Of a stretch of DNA of 64,000 nucleotides, positions 47,495-61,700 are shown one piece after another. The position numbers and the translations under genes are program-made. The notes under the pieces are model-generated. The model ran no database searches. It worked only from the letters and a program-made list of their open reading frames with translations, and was not told where the DNA came from. How positions within the stretch are numbered: position 1 is the stretch's first letter; each line of letters opens with the position of its first letter. The DNA is from Bugula neritina. Its lineage: Eukaryota; Bryozoa; Gymnolaemata; Cheilostomatida; Bugulidae. The stretch is taken from positions 3,591,001 through 3,655,000 of the forward strand of contig OZ037765.1 in the NCBI GenBank assembly GCA_964035545.1. Direction: 5' to 3'.

Positions 47495-48553
47495 CTACAC
47501 GTGAGAAAGAGTACCATATGAGGTTCAATAGGAAATCAGACAAGATCTGCAGTAATGTTGATTATTGGTCAAACAAAAAACAAATGATTGCATTCATCAA
47601 ATAATTACTCAACAAATTTAAAATTTCGAAGTTAGATTTCAGCATAGAAGAAAATTCGTTGCAGATAGTTAGGTCAGTAAAAACAATGCAATTAAATTGG
47701 AACCACAAAAATTTGCTTGTGTAAATTTGATGACCACATTGTGTAAAAAGTGCTTCAGTCATTAAAATTTTGATGATTTTAATTAATTCAAGTTTGAAAA
47801 CACATTGACTAACTATGGGACAATATAAATTACACTGCTTCTACTGTCAACGAACTGTATGCAAAATAATTTACCTTCTATCTATGAGGGGCCACAAAAA
47901 GGCAAACAGCTCAGACTCCTTGAGAAAATAGGACAACAACCAGCAACCTTACATCTAAAAACCTCTCAATTTGCTAGAACTTTTCATATTATGTTGCTAC
48001 TGTGGGCGAAATTCATTTTTTGTAGTTGCCAGTGATGGACAGGTATTGTTCATATAACCAATTTCTCAGTATTACATACTTTCACTGTATATTTTAGGGT
48101 TATCCGTATTTGATTACTTAAACTTTGAGCAGTGCTTTGTTAAATATTAGCAAGACCTAAATAACACAGCAAAATAGCCTCAATTTGCATTGTGTAACTG
48201 AGACAAAAAGTAATGCAAGCATTTAAATTGACTGAAAACTAATAACAAAATTGCTTTGACAGCTTAGCTTGATGGTGTAATAATTGTAGGCATAGTAAAA
48301 TTAAAACTAGCTCAACACTAACAACAATTTATTTGACTCATATTACTATAAGTTTACAAGAACATTGTGAAGTTTTAAAAACAATCTAAACTGTGACACT
48401 TGCATGCTATTATTACATACTAAAATCCATGACTGAGAAACTACCAAACAACAAATAATTTAAAATAGGTTAAAACAGTACTGTTAAGTGAGTGACGAGA
48501 TTCAAAAATCGTCAAATAAAATCAGTTCAAACATCTAAAGAATTTTCAATGAG
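47495..48553. other. Intergenic region between caspase C and IDH3A
   Basis: AT-rich; it should hold the caspase C promoter and the IDH3A 3' UTR. A TTTATT (AATAAA on the minus strand) lies near 48328, about 220 bp past the IDH3A stop. No other gene is seen. Confidence 0.5.
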
Positions 48554-49693
48554 TTAGAGTTGAGTGACTGCATCACAAATAGCATTAGTAAACTCCGAGC
48601 AGTTGGCCGATCCACCTAAATCACCAGTGACATATTTTGCTTCTTTGATGGTCGCGAAACAAGCGGCTTCAATTCTGTCAGCATAACTGTTCAACTCCAT
48701 GTGACGAAGCATCATGACTGCACTCAGCAACAGCGCTGTTGGATTAGCTTTATCCAACCCAGCAATATCAGGCGCTGTTCCATGCACTGACTCAAAAATT
48801 GCAGCACCATCTTCACCAATGTTACCACTGGGAGTAAGTCCCAAGCCTCCGATCAAGCCTGCGCCTAAATCACTAAGTATATCACCATAAAGATTGGGCA
48901 TGACTAGCATATCGTATTGCGAAGGATCCTGAACTAGATTCAAGCAGACGGTGTCCAGATAGCTTTCCGAAAATTTTATCTGCCGATGTTTTTCTGCTTC
49001 TTCACGACAACATTTCAAAAACAGTCCATCTCCCATTCTCATAATGTTAGCTTTGTGAACAGCAGTAATGTGAGAACGATTATTAGCTATAGCGTACTCA
49101 AATGCAAACTTGGCGACGCGTCTGGAAGCTGCTTCAGTAATTAACTTGATACTTTGAACAACTCCGGGCACAATTGTATGTTCAATGCCGCTATATTCAC
49201 CTTCTGTGTTTTCACGTATGGTCACAATGTTAACATCATCATAAGCTGTTTTAAAGCCATCAATAGATTTACAGGGTCTAACATTGGCATAGAGATTAAA
49301 TTCTTTTCGAAGAGCAAGGTTAAGTGATCGGTGACCTTTTCCAACAGGTGTAGCCAATGGGCCTTTAAGACCGATTTTGTTTTTTATAACAGAGTCAATT
49401 GCTGTCTGAGGAATACCAAATTTGCCATCGGATTGCATAACTGGTGTAACATCAACACTTTCCCATTCTATTGGAGCCCCAGCAACTTGAAAAATCTGTT
49501 GCACAGCAGCTGAAATTTCTGGGCCAATCCCATCTCCAGGAATTAATGTGACTTGTCGAGTCGCAGCATCGGAGTAGGCACGGACATAGTTAGGTAAATT
49601 TGACTTGTGGGAAGTAAGCGTTGCTCTAGCAAGAGATAGTATTTGCTTTGTTGCTTGCATATTGTATAGAATTGGTAAAAAATTAAAGCTCAT
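48554..49693 (-). CDS. IDH3A: Isocitrate dehydrogenase [NAD] subunit alpha, mitochondrial, intronless
   Basis: Catalytic subunit of mitochondrial NAD-dependent isocitrate dehydrogenase: isocitrate + NAD to 2-oxoglutarate + CO2 + NADH in the TCA cycle. One uninterrupted frame of 379 codons; the human protein is 366 aa. The mature part starts at [17 protein letters not shown]. Substrate and metal motifs are intact: [64 protein letters not shown]. The N-terminus is rich in Arg, Ser and Thr, as in a mitochondrial presequence. The second Met (49660, MQATKQIL) gives the more typical presequence and may be the real start. Vertebrate IDH3A has many introns and all other genes here are split, so a retrocopy origin is possible; the frame shows no damage. 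Confidence 0.95.
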   Translation of the reverse strand: MSFNFLPILYNMQATKQILSLARATLTSHKSNLPNYVRAYSDAATRQVTLIPGDGIGPEISAAVQQIFQVAGAPIEWESVDVTPVMQSDGKFGIPQTAIDSVIKNKIGLKGPLATPVGKGHRSLNLALRKEFNLYANVRPCKSIDGFKTAYDDVNIVTIRENTEGEYSGIEHTIVPGVVQSIKLITEAASRRVAKFAFEYAIANNRSHITAVHKANIMRMGDGLFLKCCREEAEKHRQIKFSESYLDTVCLNLVQDPSQYDMLVMPNLYGDILSDLGAGLIGGLGLTPSGNIGEDGAAIFESVHGTAPDIAGLDKANPTALLLSAVMMLRHMELNSYADRIEAACFATIKEAKYVTGDLGGSANCSEFTNAICDAVTQL

Positions 49694-52600
49694 TCAATGT
49701 CAATGTGGTAAATGGTTGCAACAGATGCTTCTACAATAAAAATTGTGCCAAGTTGAAAGTCACAAAGCTTATGTTAGTGCGTGCATAGTAATAATTCCAG
49801 TTATGAATAAATTTATAAAAACAACTTAGTTTTCCCAAAAGAAAATCCAAACAAAGCATTGAGCACGAACCAATCTTTCAAACTCATTTAAACCTTTTCT
49901 TGGAGTCTGAGCTGCTGCAATATATTAGCCTTCAAATTTCAGCATATAGGCAGTGAGTAAGTACGAAACTACCCTTTGTTAGGTGGGAAACAACTGTTAA
50001 ATTTTCTTGTCAGTTAACGAGGCATATACTACATGCATGACTAACTATAGTTAAATTTATTGTGAACAATACATTTTCGAAAATTTGAAAAAAATTGAGT
50101 TTAAAATTTAAAAATTAAATATAAAATCACTTTAAGATGAAAACCTAAAGTTATATTAAAAGCTCAGAATAGGACAAACTATACTTTATTTAGTGCAATA
50201 AAATTAATAAAAAAGTGAATTGAAAGTCAAAAATACAGCAGCACTAGTACCACTTTGTGGTGCAATATACAAATGTGGTGAGATTTAAAATAAATGTCGA
50301 TTTTTCCTTTTCATTTTAATTAAAAAGTACGGTTGTCTAGAGGAAGAGCTCAAAAATGTGTTGTGGCTAAATTCTTTTTTTAAAAAACATATAGCAGATT
50401 ATAGACATGAAATATATTTTTCATTTCCAATCAGATTTAGAATTTTCGCAGCAATCGATATGTCTGCACACGAAGTGAATACAGTCACAGCGCTGTTGTA
50501 TTCAACTTTTGATCAACCATACAATCGTTAGTAAAGCTTAAAGACATATGTACCAGTTTCAATTTCCACAGCTTTGATGGTTTACCAGTACAAAGTTAAC
50601 GCACATAAAATTATAACCAACAACTAAACCACATCAGATCCTAAAACATCTTTAAAATATATGTTAGGCAGCATTGCAGCAGTTCAGTTGAGAAAAACTG
50701 ATTTACTTACATCAGGAACAAAAATTTCTTTCAAAATTAGATATATAATACTAGAATTGACATATGAAGTACTCTTGCCTCTTTAACATGAATGCAATAA
50801 ATATAGTATACGTATTAGACCAAGTATACATAAGACTAAAGCAGTATATGACTCTGAGTAAATTATTAAATATATTGATTATTATTTTCATTATGACAAT
50901 GGTTAAGTGTAAGTCTAATTGCAATTCTTATTATATTACCAATAACATAAATATATCATAGAGTAACATTAATAATTGAAATTAAAATAGATCGTTATGG
51001 TTATGGTAAATTGATCATTAATATTAAATAGTAAATGTAATACTCAAATTGAAACCTGTAGGTAGCTATGGTATCAACAATTACATTTAGTATTACAATA
51101 ACTATAAGTATAAGATATAACATTAACTACTACTATAAAAGATAATAAGCCATAATGATAATAATTATCATAATTGACTCCATACAGTCACTCCATACAG
51201 TCACTCCATACAGTCACTCCATACAGTCACTCCGAGTTTAAAGCTCTCTATATTATTATAATAATCATAATCGGTAAAACTTAATAAATTTCAATAGTCA
51301 TAGACATACTACATCTATTAAAATTCATTTAGTTTTACTATCAGTATTACTATAAATATGCCGCATATTGATAGTCAATGATTTTCATAGCGGTATACCG
51401 CCTATACAAATAGTAATTCTTCAACTCTTACAGTTGATGCTACTGTTAGTGTTCACTTACTAATATTTTAGTTGGCATAATAATTATCGATACTATGAGT
51501 ATGACTATCAGAATCACTATGATTATCATCATCATTATGATTATCACTTATAGTTATCAGTATCAGTCTCACTATTCATTTGAATAAGATTAGGTGTTAC
51601 TGCTAGATTTTGTGTACTCTAAATCTAACACTATCACATTCACCTATCAGCATCACAAACTAAAACTGAAAAAACTGAGTAGCGATGCTGATAGTGATAC
51701 TGATAGGAAAAGATAATAATAATTATTATTTATTTACTAGACATAGTGAGACTAAGTCTAATACTTATACTAAGTCTAATGCCAATGGTAATACTATTAC
51801 TAAAACTTACACTAACAGTAATACTGATTACCTCTGATTACCTCTGATGAGGTAGAACGCTCTTGACCATCATATGACGTTAGTAGAGCGCCTCATGTGT
51901 GTGACAGTATTACTAATACTAATACTAATAGAGTGTCACTATCACTATGAGTATAACTATAGCCATAGCCCATAGGATAGGTAATGACTATGACCATGAG
52001 TATGAGTATAACTAATCTAGGTCTAGGTAACTCAAGAACCTTTAAATTTGTAATCTAATCACTAATGAACGGAATACATATTAAATGATATTACTGACAT
52101 TATGATTATGATTATCACTTCCAGTAACTGCAACACTAACTCAGTAAGTGTAACTGTAAGTTAGGCCATGGTGATGGTGACAGTGATCATTTCAATTTGA
52201 TCAGTTGAACTTGATGAGTTGATTGTCATTGTGATGGTCATGATCAATATCATGATGGCAATACCATGTTCATTGCCCTTGGACTTAAACTTTAAACCTT
52301 TTAAAGTTAACAATAACATTATGATTATGATAATCATAATCATAATGATAATGATGTTGATTATCAAAATAAACATTGTTGCATCGGCATTGTAAATTAT
52401 AAATCATTAAATACCACCATCACCAAGTTCTAATTTAAGAATAAGTTCACTTATAACTCAATTGCAAACTGCAAAGTTGATAAAATTTTGATAAATGTAA
52501 TAAATATATAAATTTATCCAATAAATAACAATTAACATTTATTTTAACTTTACGGTTGCATCTAAAAGCACGGTACGGATTTCTGGGAAAAGCGGAACCA

Positions 52601-54058
52601 CTTATCTCTCCCAATGGGCCGTATAATTTTATTATAATATTACTATTACCTTTTCTTCTAAGTCTAATAGTCTGTCTAGCTGCCGGTAATGAGACGTAAA
52701 TTGGTCATGTGTACTATATGATCCGCGAGTTTAGCGCCATTGGCTGTAATATCGGGGAGATAACTCTTAAGCTCAATGTTGTTGCACTCGCTGAAATGAA
52801 ACTATACCCGGGGTTATAGTTCAATGGTTGCTCAATGGAGTCAAAGCGTCACGATTCTTGTTGACAAGATAACTCCAATACTAATTATATGTACTTCCTC
52901 GCGGAAGTAATACATAAATTACGCATAAAATTTTGTGTGGCCTACAATTATTAACTAGGAGGGAAAATTTTAGCAAGTTCTAAAAAGCAGATATATTCCA
53001 ATTTGTTTAGTGAGCTATTTGCAAAATTATAGTTTTTGGTTTGAAAGATGTGTTGCTCTAAAATCTAAATCATTTCTGCTAGTGCAATGTTGCCAAAATA
53101 TTTTTCATCAGTTTGGATATACCATGTTGCTTTAAAACATTAATTAGTCATAGGCTTATAGCTACAATTGATATGTATAATGAAAATATTGATATTTTCA
53201 ACACCATAATAATTAGTTGAAAGATCGCGCTTTAGCTCTTTATAAAAATATTGGCATAATTGAATAAAATATTTAATATAGCAATTATTTTATCATATGC
53301 TTAAGCAGTTGCATCTATTAAGTTGATACAGCGAAAACAAATGCCAATATCAACTATCTTCTAAAATAAATTTAATAAAAGCAAGTATTTAACCTGCAGT
53401 GAGTTTAATCAACCAAATAATTGGTTCATAGAAGTAGGATTTATTGACTGTAGTTATATATTTACAAATAGCAATATCTATAATGAAAATATATTCAACA
53501 TATAGACTTATAAAATCAAAACATACCATACGTTTTAAGGGAATATGCAAAAATAAAATGCATGTACTATCATAATACATTAATTCTATTAAGTAAGTTA
53601 CAAACAAGTCATGGACTCTAGAAATATCAGTAAACAGTAAACGCTATATGACAAACCACAAATGTTCTCAAAGCATAAAATAAATTTAACACCAAAACTT
53701 TCACTAAATACATTCTAATTATAGAAACTTATAAAAGTTAAAGCTAACAAACAAGAATACAATCTGGTAATAAATGCTCTTCACGATACAAAAATAACAA
53801 AAAATAATCACTCCAGCAATAAAACTATGAAGATTCAATCTCGAGCATTGTTTATTACAGGCAGATGTAGCTAAATGCCTTTATGCAAAAATATAAACAT
53901 TTCACGACGGAGATTAAAAAAGCATATCATAAGGAGTTGTGTTACAGTTAGACCCTTGTGTGTAGGTAAGATGGAGTATGCCAACAGCATACAACAATTA
54001 TGCTGAGTAGTGATATCTCAGACTAAGTTTCCATAGCAACCATAAACATATCAACATG
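49694..54058. other. 4.4-kb intergenic region
   Basis: Very AT-rich. 51176-51235 holds a 13-bp tandem repeat; 51480-52370 is rich in ATGATTATC/TAATCATAAT simple sequence. A less AT-rich patch at 52560-52900 is not recognised. No convincing exon; the IDH3A promoter should lie at the left end. Confidence 0.5.
51176..51235. repeat. 13-bp tandem repeat
   Basis: Four copies of TCCATACAGTCAC plus a partial unit. It is intergenic, not beside a splice site. Confidence 0.85.
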
Positions 54059-55691
54059 TCATACGTTCATTGAGATCTTCTCGTTTTGGCCCAACGCTGC
54101 CAAAGTCTTCTTTATTCTCAGAGCTGTCAAACGGGCCGCTGGTTTCTCGTTCCAACACTCGCGCACCAACTTGGTCATACATTTGAGATACTGAAACAAA
54201 CAGTTCAACAGATGGACTGTAGTATACAACAGACGATACAATATAACAATATAGCCAAATGCTAGAATATGTATGACAATAGACCTAAATCTAAACATTA
54301 AATGACGAAGTTTTCAAACATAAATATTAATTTCTTCACCAAATACTAGAGAACACTACAGAACAAGTTGGTCCCAGCTCAGTAAACATTTGATCTGCTC
54401 TATTTCTTTTTTATAAAGAGAGACGACAATTTAGACAATCAGTATATAGTTTGAACCAAAAGTCTAAAAAGGCTCTCAATATTGTATTTATATCATAGCT
54501 GTTACTCAATAAAGACAAGAACCACTGAATATCTTCTGCCAACTTAACTTATGATGAATTGAAGAAGTGACAAAACCTGTACAGACGCAACTTACCGAAA
54601 CATCTGCGAATCTGCTGCTTATAGAAGGTCGCAACTTCTTCTCGCACACGACGTGTCTCATATTCTCTATGGTCGGGTCAGACTGCACAAGGTCAAAGTA
54701 AGGTAGCTGATAGTCTTCATATTTACCTGCAAAACACAAGTATGATTACCTGCTAGGTATGACTCAACACTGTATTATTAGAAATATTCACAGCAGACGG
54801 AAGGTTCGCACATGGAGCCAGTACTCAAGTTGATACGGCGACTGCGAATATAGTGAGTAGACAATTTCTGACAACTTGTACTTAAAATCTGCTTAAACCA
54901 AGGAAAGAGCAGATAGACTAAATAGAGGTGATTAATCACCCAAAGACAAACCAATTTCAAGATTTCTACAAATTCTTGACTTTTTGCAATAGTTTCAGCT
55001 ATGGAATCAAAACTGATGAGTATTCGATAGGATAACTGACACACACTCCATCTAGAGCTAATACTGGTACCCAGCTAGCACATGCCAGCTTGGCAGAACA
55101 TTAAGCTACAACATTACAGTGATTTGCAAAAAGAGTTAAAAAACCACTTTTTTGCCTGATATACACTGTATAGTATATTCCAGTGTTGTTTGTTGCCTGG
55201 CAAAAACAATATTTTTAGCAGAATTCCAACACCAGGACTATAGACTCAGCCACCAGTAAACAATGAACTTTGCCCTTAGGCAATGCTCAACTACAAGAAT
55301 TACTTTGCGGACTTGTCACAAGACACGAAGCCTTAGAGAAACTCACCAGCTATGGAGACGCGGCGTAGCACCTCCCAATAGACGAGGGACAGCGAGTAAA
55401 TATCTCCCTGCTTAAAAGAGTCAAAGTTATGCATGTTGATGTCATCTGAGAGGACCTCTGGTGGCATGTATCTGTTGGTGCCGACTCGGTCGTTCATGGT
55501 CGGGTGATTTATAGTGTCGGAGACGGACTCGTGCTTCACCGCCAGACCTGAACAGAACAGCGAGACATCAGTGCGAGTACCACTACCTCTACTGCTACTA
55601 CTGCTACTACTACTGCTACTACCACTACTACTAGTATTACTACTACTACTACTACTACTACTACCACTACCACCACTACTACTACTACTAT

Positions 55692-55730
<39 letters not shown>

Positions 55731-55760
55731 CACTACTACTACAACTACTACTACTAGAAG

Positions 55761-55792
<32 letters not shown>

Positions 55793-58700
55793 TTACTACT
55801 AGAGGTACTGCTACTATTACTACTACTACTACTACTACTACCACTACTACTACTACCACTACTACTACTGCTACTACTACTACTACTACTACTACCACTA
55901 CTAGAGGTACTGCTATCTTGAATACCAACACCACATACCCATATCAGCAATACAGCATGTAACTCCATCTTTTTTCACCAGAATGTTTTTACTTTTGAGG
56001 TCCCTATGAGCGATGCCAGGTTTGCCTGCAAAGTACACATGGAGAGGATACAAACAACATCGGCTACATAAACTCTGTATAATATAATGCATGCTGGAAA
56101 CAGGACAGACAACTGGATGATAAACAGACCAAGCTAATCTCCTCATAACATAATTAAATAACCACATGCACTTACACAGTCTGTAGCAGCTTAGGAATGA
56201 AGGCACTGGTAATTATTGATTTTTTGTTATAAGAATACTAATGAATAGCAGTTACTGTATCCAGTCAGTAAATTGATACGTTGACAGTTCAACATCTTCT
56301 TAGCAGAGACAATAATCATAGTTAAGATGTTAAATAATTGACCCATCATTATCTTCATAACAAAGACCGAAGACAGTAAGTATACTGGTGTCACGTGACT
56401 AATATTCATGCGATGAACTCTATTGTCGAAAGTCAACAAGAAATATAAAGGTATTCACACTAAAAGTATAGATTGCGCATTCACTGCTATTTTCAACACC
56501 ATCAAGTCAATTACCACGAGATTAAAATCTCCGCTAACAACTTTTGACACATTTACCGCCCAGCTGCAGGGAAAGGGAGGAGTTGAATATCTCTTTATAT
56601 TGAATTAGGGTACAGTACCTTGACTGCCCAGCAGTTCCATGTGTATGTGAGCTAGACCAGAGGCTATGGAGGAGCATATGTTCACCATGTCCTGCTCGCT
56701 GAGCACCGTGGCGTTGAGATGGTCGAACAGAGAGCCTCTTTCATGGTACTCGGTGACCAATAGGAGCTGAGTGTGAGTCACGTTATCTGTAAGATGAGGT
56801 ATTAGTTGGGTCATGTGACATAAACGTGCTGACAGAATATGGATTAATATAGTAAGTGTGTTGATATGCTGACAGCATTGTGCTAATAGAATTCTCACAA
56901 CACCATTGTGTGGAGGTGCTAATGACAAAATAGTCCACAGGTTAGATGTTGAATTTTGTTAAACAATTGAAATGTAAAAATTCAGGGAAGTTCAACATTG
57001 TATTTAGTTGCAGCAACAAAGAAATTTCAACAGCAAAGTAGTGTAATTCTTTTGTTACATCTCCTATCTAGAACATTGGCTTTTCTCTCTGTCACTGCAA
57101 CTACTTTCATAACATCCCCTCATTTATCAAAAACAACATTTTTCAATTTTTTTATATTTCAGAGTGAATAGACAAAAGAGACACAAATCATTGTAAATTA
57201 GTTATTGCCAGTCTGACTGCTACGCGGGCTAAGCAATGGTAACTTTAGACAACAATGGGTTGGAAGCCAAAGCATGGATATAAAAAGCTGGTTCATTAGA
57301 CCGTAAAGGCCAGGTGACTGGTTGGCATGGAGCCAGAGCTGGCTGGTAGATTATACACCTGAGCATTGACCTGTGGGAAGAAATCTCTACACAATATGGT
57401 GGGTTGAGTTGTGAAGATGGAAGAATAGGATGCCAGTACAATTACCTTACAGGTGATATTAGTTCATTCAACAGGCATGGGAGAAAGGCGAACGGAACAA
57501 ACAACAAGCAATGTGGGAAGTGAAAACCACCATGTATTGAGTGATGAGAGAACGTGAACTCTGTCTCACAAAGATAGCTTTGATTCTCTCTAAGGCAATG
57601 CCCCATAATGTAATAGTAGTGTCATAGAAACCATTACTCTCAGTTCAGGCAAACACTAGTTTGGTGTTCACTACTCTCATGTAAACAGAGAAACTGTTAC
57701 TTTTCCAACAGGATAGGCTTGCCAAGAGATGAAATAAGAGAGATTATATGTAAACGCATGAACTTTAGGTGACCCCAACATTTCATATGATCAGGGCAGA
57801 TGAAAGCCTTGGACTAGGAGCAGGGCAATGCTAAGTTCTGAGTGACATTTCTTATATAATAAAAAACTTGACCCTACAAAGTTGGCCAACATGATTCTAA
57901 CTAAACCACAGCTGAAAATGCTGACAAGAAGAAAATCTAAACAGATACATCAGCTATGAGTGGTACATATTTGTGGAGTTGAAGAGGGAAGCAGCAGATG
58001 AAAGAGAGATACTAACAAAACAGAGCAGAGCTGCAATATTGACAAAGTATACACAGTATGCTGCAACAGTTCAAATACTAGCTTATTTCTTAGTCTAAAC
58101 ACTGAAACATTGGGGGGGGGGGGGTAGAGGCTCCCAAACATAGCGCAGGTGTCACAGCACTTAGCCTATCTCTGCTGGCAGCAACACCTACCAATCTTAT
58201 CGGCAGCAATGAAGCCAAGGATGTTTTCGTGTCGCAACATGGCCGTCTGGTATATCTCGGCCTCTCTAAACCAGGAGTTATACTCTCTCGAGTGGAATAT
58301 CTTCACCGCCACGTCATCACCTCGCCATTTGCCTCGTTTCACGTCTCCGAACCTCCCCATGCCTACCACCTCCTCCATCTTTATCTGCCTAGCAATGGTT
58401 ATCTGGGTCATCAGTGGGATTCCTAGAGGTGGAAGTTTATAAATGAAAAAGGGAGAAAACTTCACAGTAAATCACAATAATCTATTCTACATACCTGAGA
58501 GGAAAAGTATTTGAATGAAATTAAAATGAAAAACAGCACCATGCATCACAGAACAGTTGAAACAAGTTGAACAGTAAAAATAGCTGCTAGAGGCCCACTA
58601 GCCGCACTGTTCACCATATCATCTACCTAAGCAGTGGATGTGTTACAACTAGCAGTACATCTTACCACAGCCGGCACCAGATCCAGAGAAAGAATATTCC

Positions 58701-61700
58701 AGAAGCTGCTGTAAAGAACTGCTGCCCAGGGGGGTATTCCTCGGCAGCATAGGATCAACCTCATCAAAGCTACTGGCAGGGCGCATGTGACGCTTCCACA
58801 CGCAGCAGCAAGCTACGACAACCACACAAATAACCAGCAGGACTGGCCCCACTATCAGGGCTATAACGTGACTCAGAGGCATAGCCTTTGATCCAGATGA
58901 GCCTCTCCCAGCAGTACCCTGGGGCACGAGGCTATCACCCGCTACAACATCATAGAAATGAGTCACATGGTGGTCACACAGTCACAAGTTATTTGTTCTA
59001 AATCAGTGCCTGCCTTCATTATTTCCTGTCTTGACAAGAATGAAAGCCAATGTGTGTTTTTCTATGATGAAAACCAATCAGGCATTGGCTTTCAGCAAAG
59101 AAAGACACTGGATAGGCTATGCAGTTCAATGGAATGACAGTGAATATACAGCACAGGGGTCAGAGGGCATTGGCAGCATGATATTGACTGGGCATTGGCA
59201 GCCACAATATCCGAAGAAGTGACCAACTCTATTATTACCAATTACTAATTCCACTAATCAGTACCAAATAATCGTTTATATTTAAAAGTAACTGTTGCCA
59301 TTACAAACCATCAACTGGCTTACAAGTGACTAAACGATGTCCACTTAATGCTGTCTATATTCACAGTGACCACACAATATACCTATTGTTATAGCAGGGG
59401 TTAGAAGTTAACTTTACACCTAGTAGAATTAGACAAGGAGTGGTTGTTAGATGAATAGAAAAACAAGAGTTATAACACGTAGGAACAAACATCACACATA
59501 CACCCTATGCCCTTATACATTTACTTTGATACAAGCTGCCAAAATCAGGTGCTGTTTGAGGGACGGATTGCAACATGTAGCTAATAGAGGCACTGTTGAC
59601 TATTGTAAACATTCCATAAATATTACTCTAAACACCAGAAAAACATTAAACAGTAGCATACCAGTGGTAATGGTTTATGAAACTCAATACAATATTATCA
59701 GGTGAGAAGATATAGTTGAATTTAGAAACATCTAAGCTAAGCAGCCTTTTTCTATGCATGAAAACTAGCAGTAGAATTCTAGCACTTGGAGAACCAACTT
59801 TGGAAAAGCTATGCTAACTAAACCAGCCTAAACTATTTCAGCTGCCTTATGATCCCAGCTCTAGCGTTGACATGCCTTCAGATGCCATCAGCCTTAGTGG
59901 ATGTTGTCATTGGCAACCATTTATCTTAGAAATAGCCAAATCTCTAAATGATGGAAATATGAAAAACAATCTACTTATAAAAACATTACATCACTTTTTA
60001 TGCAGTTGATTGATGCATTTCTTCAGCTCAACTAAACTTATTCAGAAACTCTTCATGTTCAGTCATAACATCACCTCAATTTATGCATAAATCTGGTTAA
60101 ACTCTTAACGCACCAAAAGCCAAACAGTGACAGCGAGAAGAGAAGTCCCTCTACGTTAGCATACATGCACAACCGTATCAAACAGCACCCGACACTAACA
60201 TACCCCAACATATGTCACAGCATTTACAAGTTGGGACGTGTAACATAGAGCCCGGGGTTAGCCCCAGGGAGTAGCTGCTTTGTAGCCTTATGACCAGCTG
60301 GTATAGTCCGTAGCAAGCGTGGCTGCTTAGTGGCAGAGCTGACCCGCGCCCGTATCGCTGCCAAGTAGTTGGCAGCAGGCAGGGAGCAAACTGATACCTG
60401 TCGCGTCCTTCGAGACACCCCCATCCCCCGCATTGCACATGTGCGTGCTGCAGCAAGTGTAACCGCTGGCGCTACAAAATGCCTGCAAGTGGAATGGGGG
60501 GTCATCCTGGTCGGCCCTCAAAGAATAGCAGCCGTACTGGGGACTATCAACTGCTCTGAAATGTCAAGGACAAAATATTCACAACTAAACGGGTGCAAAG
60601 AGTAAGAGCCGTGGTGCCCTTCTACACACTACGTCAGCGACCATCACACTGGCTTGGTTCTCTGTGTCCACACACTACAAGTGGGAGAGGCTGAACCCCT
60701 CCCTTCAAGAGAGAGTGAACGCAGAGAACTTGGCTACTGAATATATTGGCTATCCACCGAGGAAGGCATGCTCGCTGTAAACATTGCAACGGGAAATGTG
60801 AAGTAAACAAATTGGACTCGGGTTTCAACTAGCGTCATGCCAGCGCAGGTGCACAGCAAATATATTCAGAGCTTCTCACTGTGACCAGACCTATTGTTGT
60901 GGTAAACGGCTCCAACTCTGGGTAGAGCTCTTCGTTACATAAATTAGCTGAGTTGCAACAAGCTAGATCCAAATGGTGCTTAAGGTGGTCAGGGTTTCTA
61001 CACATCACTGACATACTAGTTCCTGGTATGAAATTCTTTCTAAGACAACTGAAAATTAACACATCAACAAGTTTCAAACAATTGAATAATATTCCAGTCT
61101 ATTCAGAACTTGACGCTGAGTTTAATGTTAGGCAGGGAAATACTTTTACTAATTCCAAACGTGATGAGTTACATAATATTGTGGAAAAATTGTGTTTAAT
61201 TGACTCAGACGGCTTCAATCCACAACCTTATGGCACAAAAAAAGTTGATGACCAACATTGTCTGAAATTCTTACCATTCATTTAGCAGATAAAATAGCAG
61301 CCTGTAAAAAGACTGGCAAGTCTTGAACACAAAATACAATCTAATAATAGATATTGTGAAGAATTACAAAAATCGTCCATGTGGTATGGCATGTTGCTCG
61401 AGTCGAAAAAGCCTAGAACTTAGTAACAGAGAATTGTGAAAGCAAAGTTCAATACTTGAAAAATAGGTCCAGTAATGAGAGGAATTTGGGAAAGCCTGTG
61501 TTCTAGATGAGAAATATAAAAAAAAAGTTGAGCTTCAAGAAAGTTTTCAAATCACACCCAAACCTAAATTCATAAAGACAATTAGAAAACTTAGGCTAGT
61601 GAAACTTCCCATTACTGTACCTAACAGAAAATATTTCTAATATTCTCAGCAGGCAATTATACACCTGTGTTAAATATGTTTTGGTTCTTACAAAAAAACT

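Noticed and set aside
55514-55968. Poly-Ser, poly-Leu and poly-Val proteins
   Set aside because: Frames of the ACT microsatellite; the real exons flank it.
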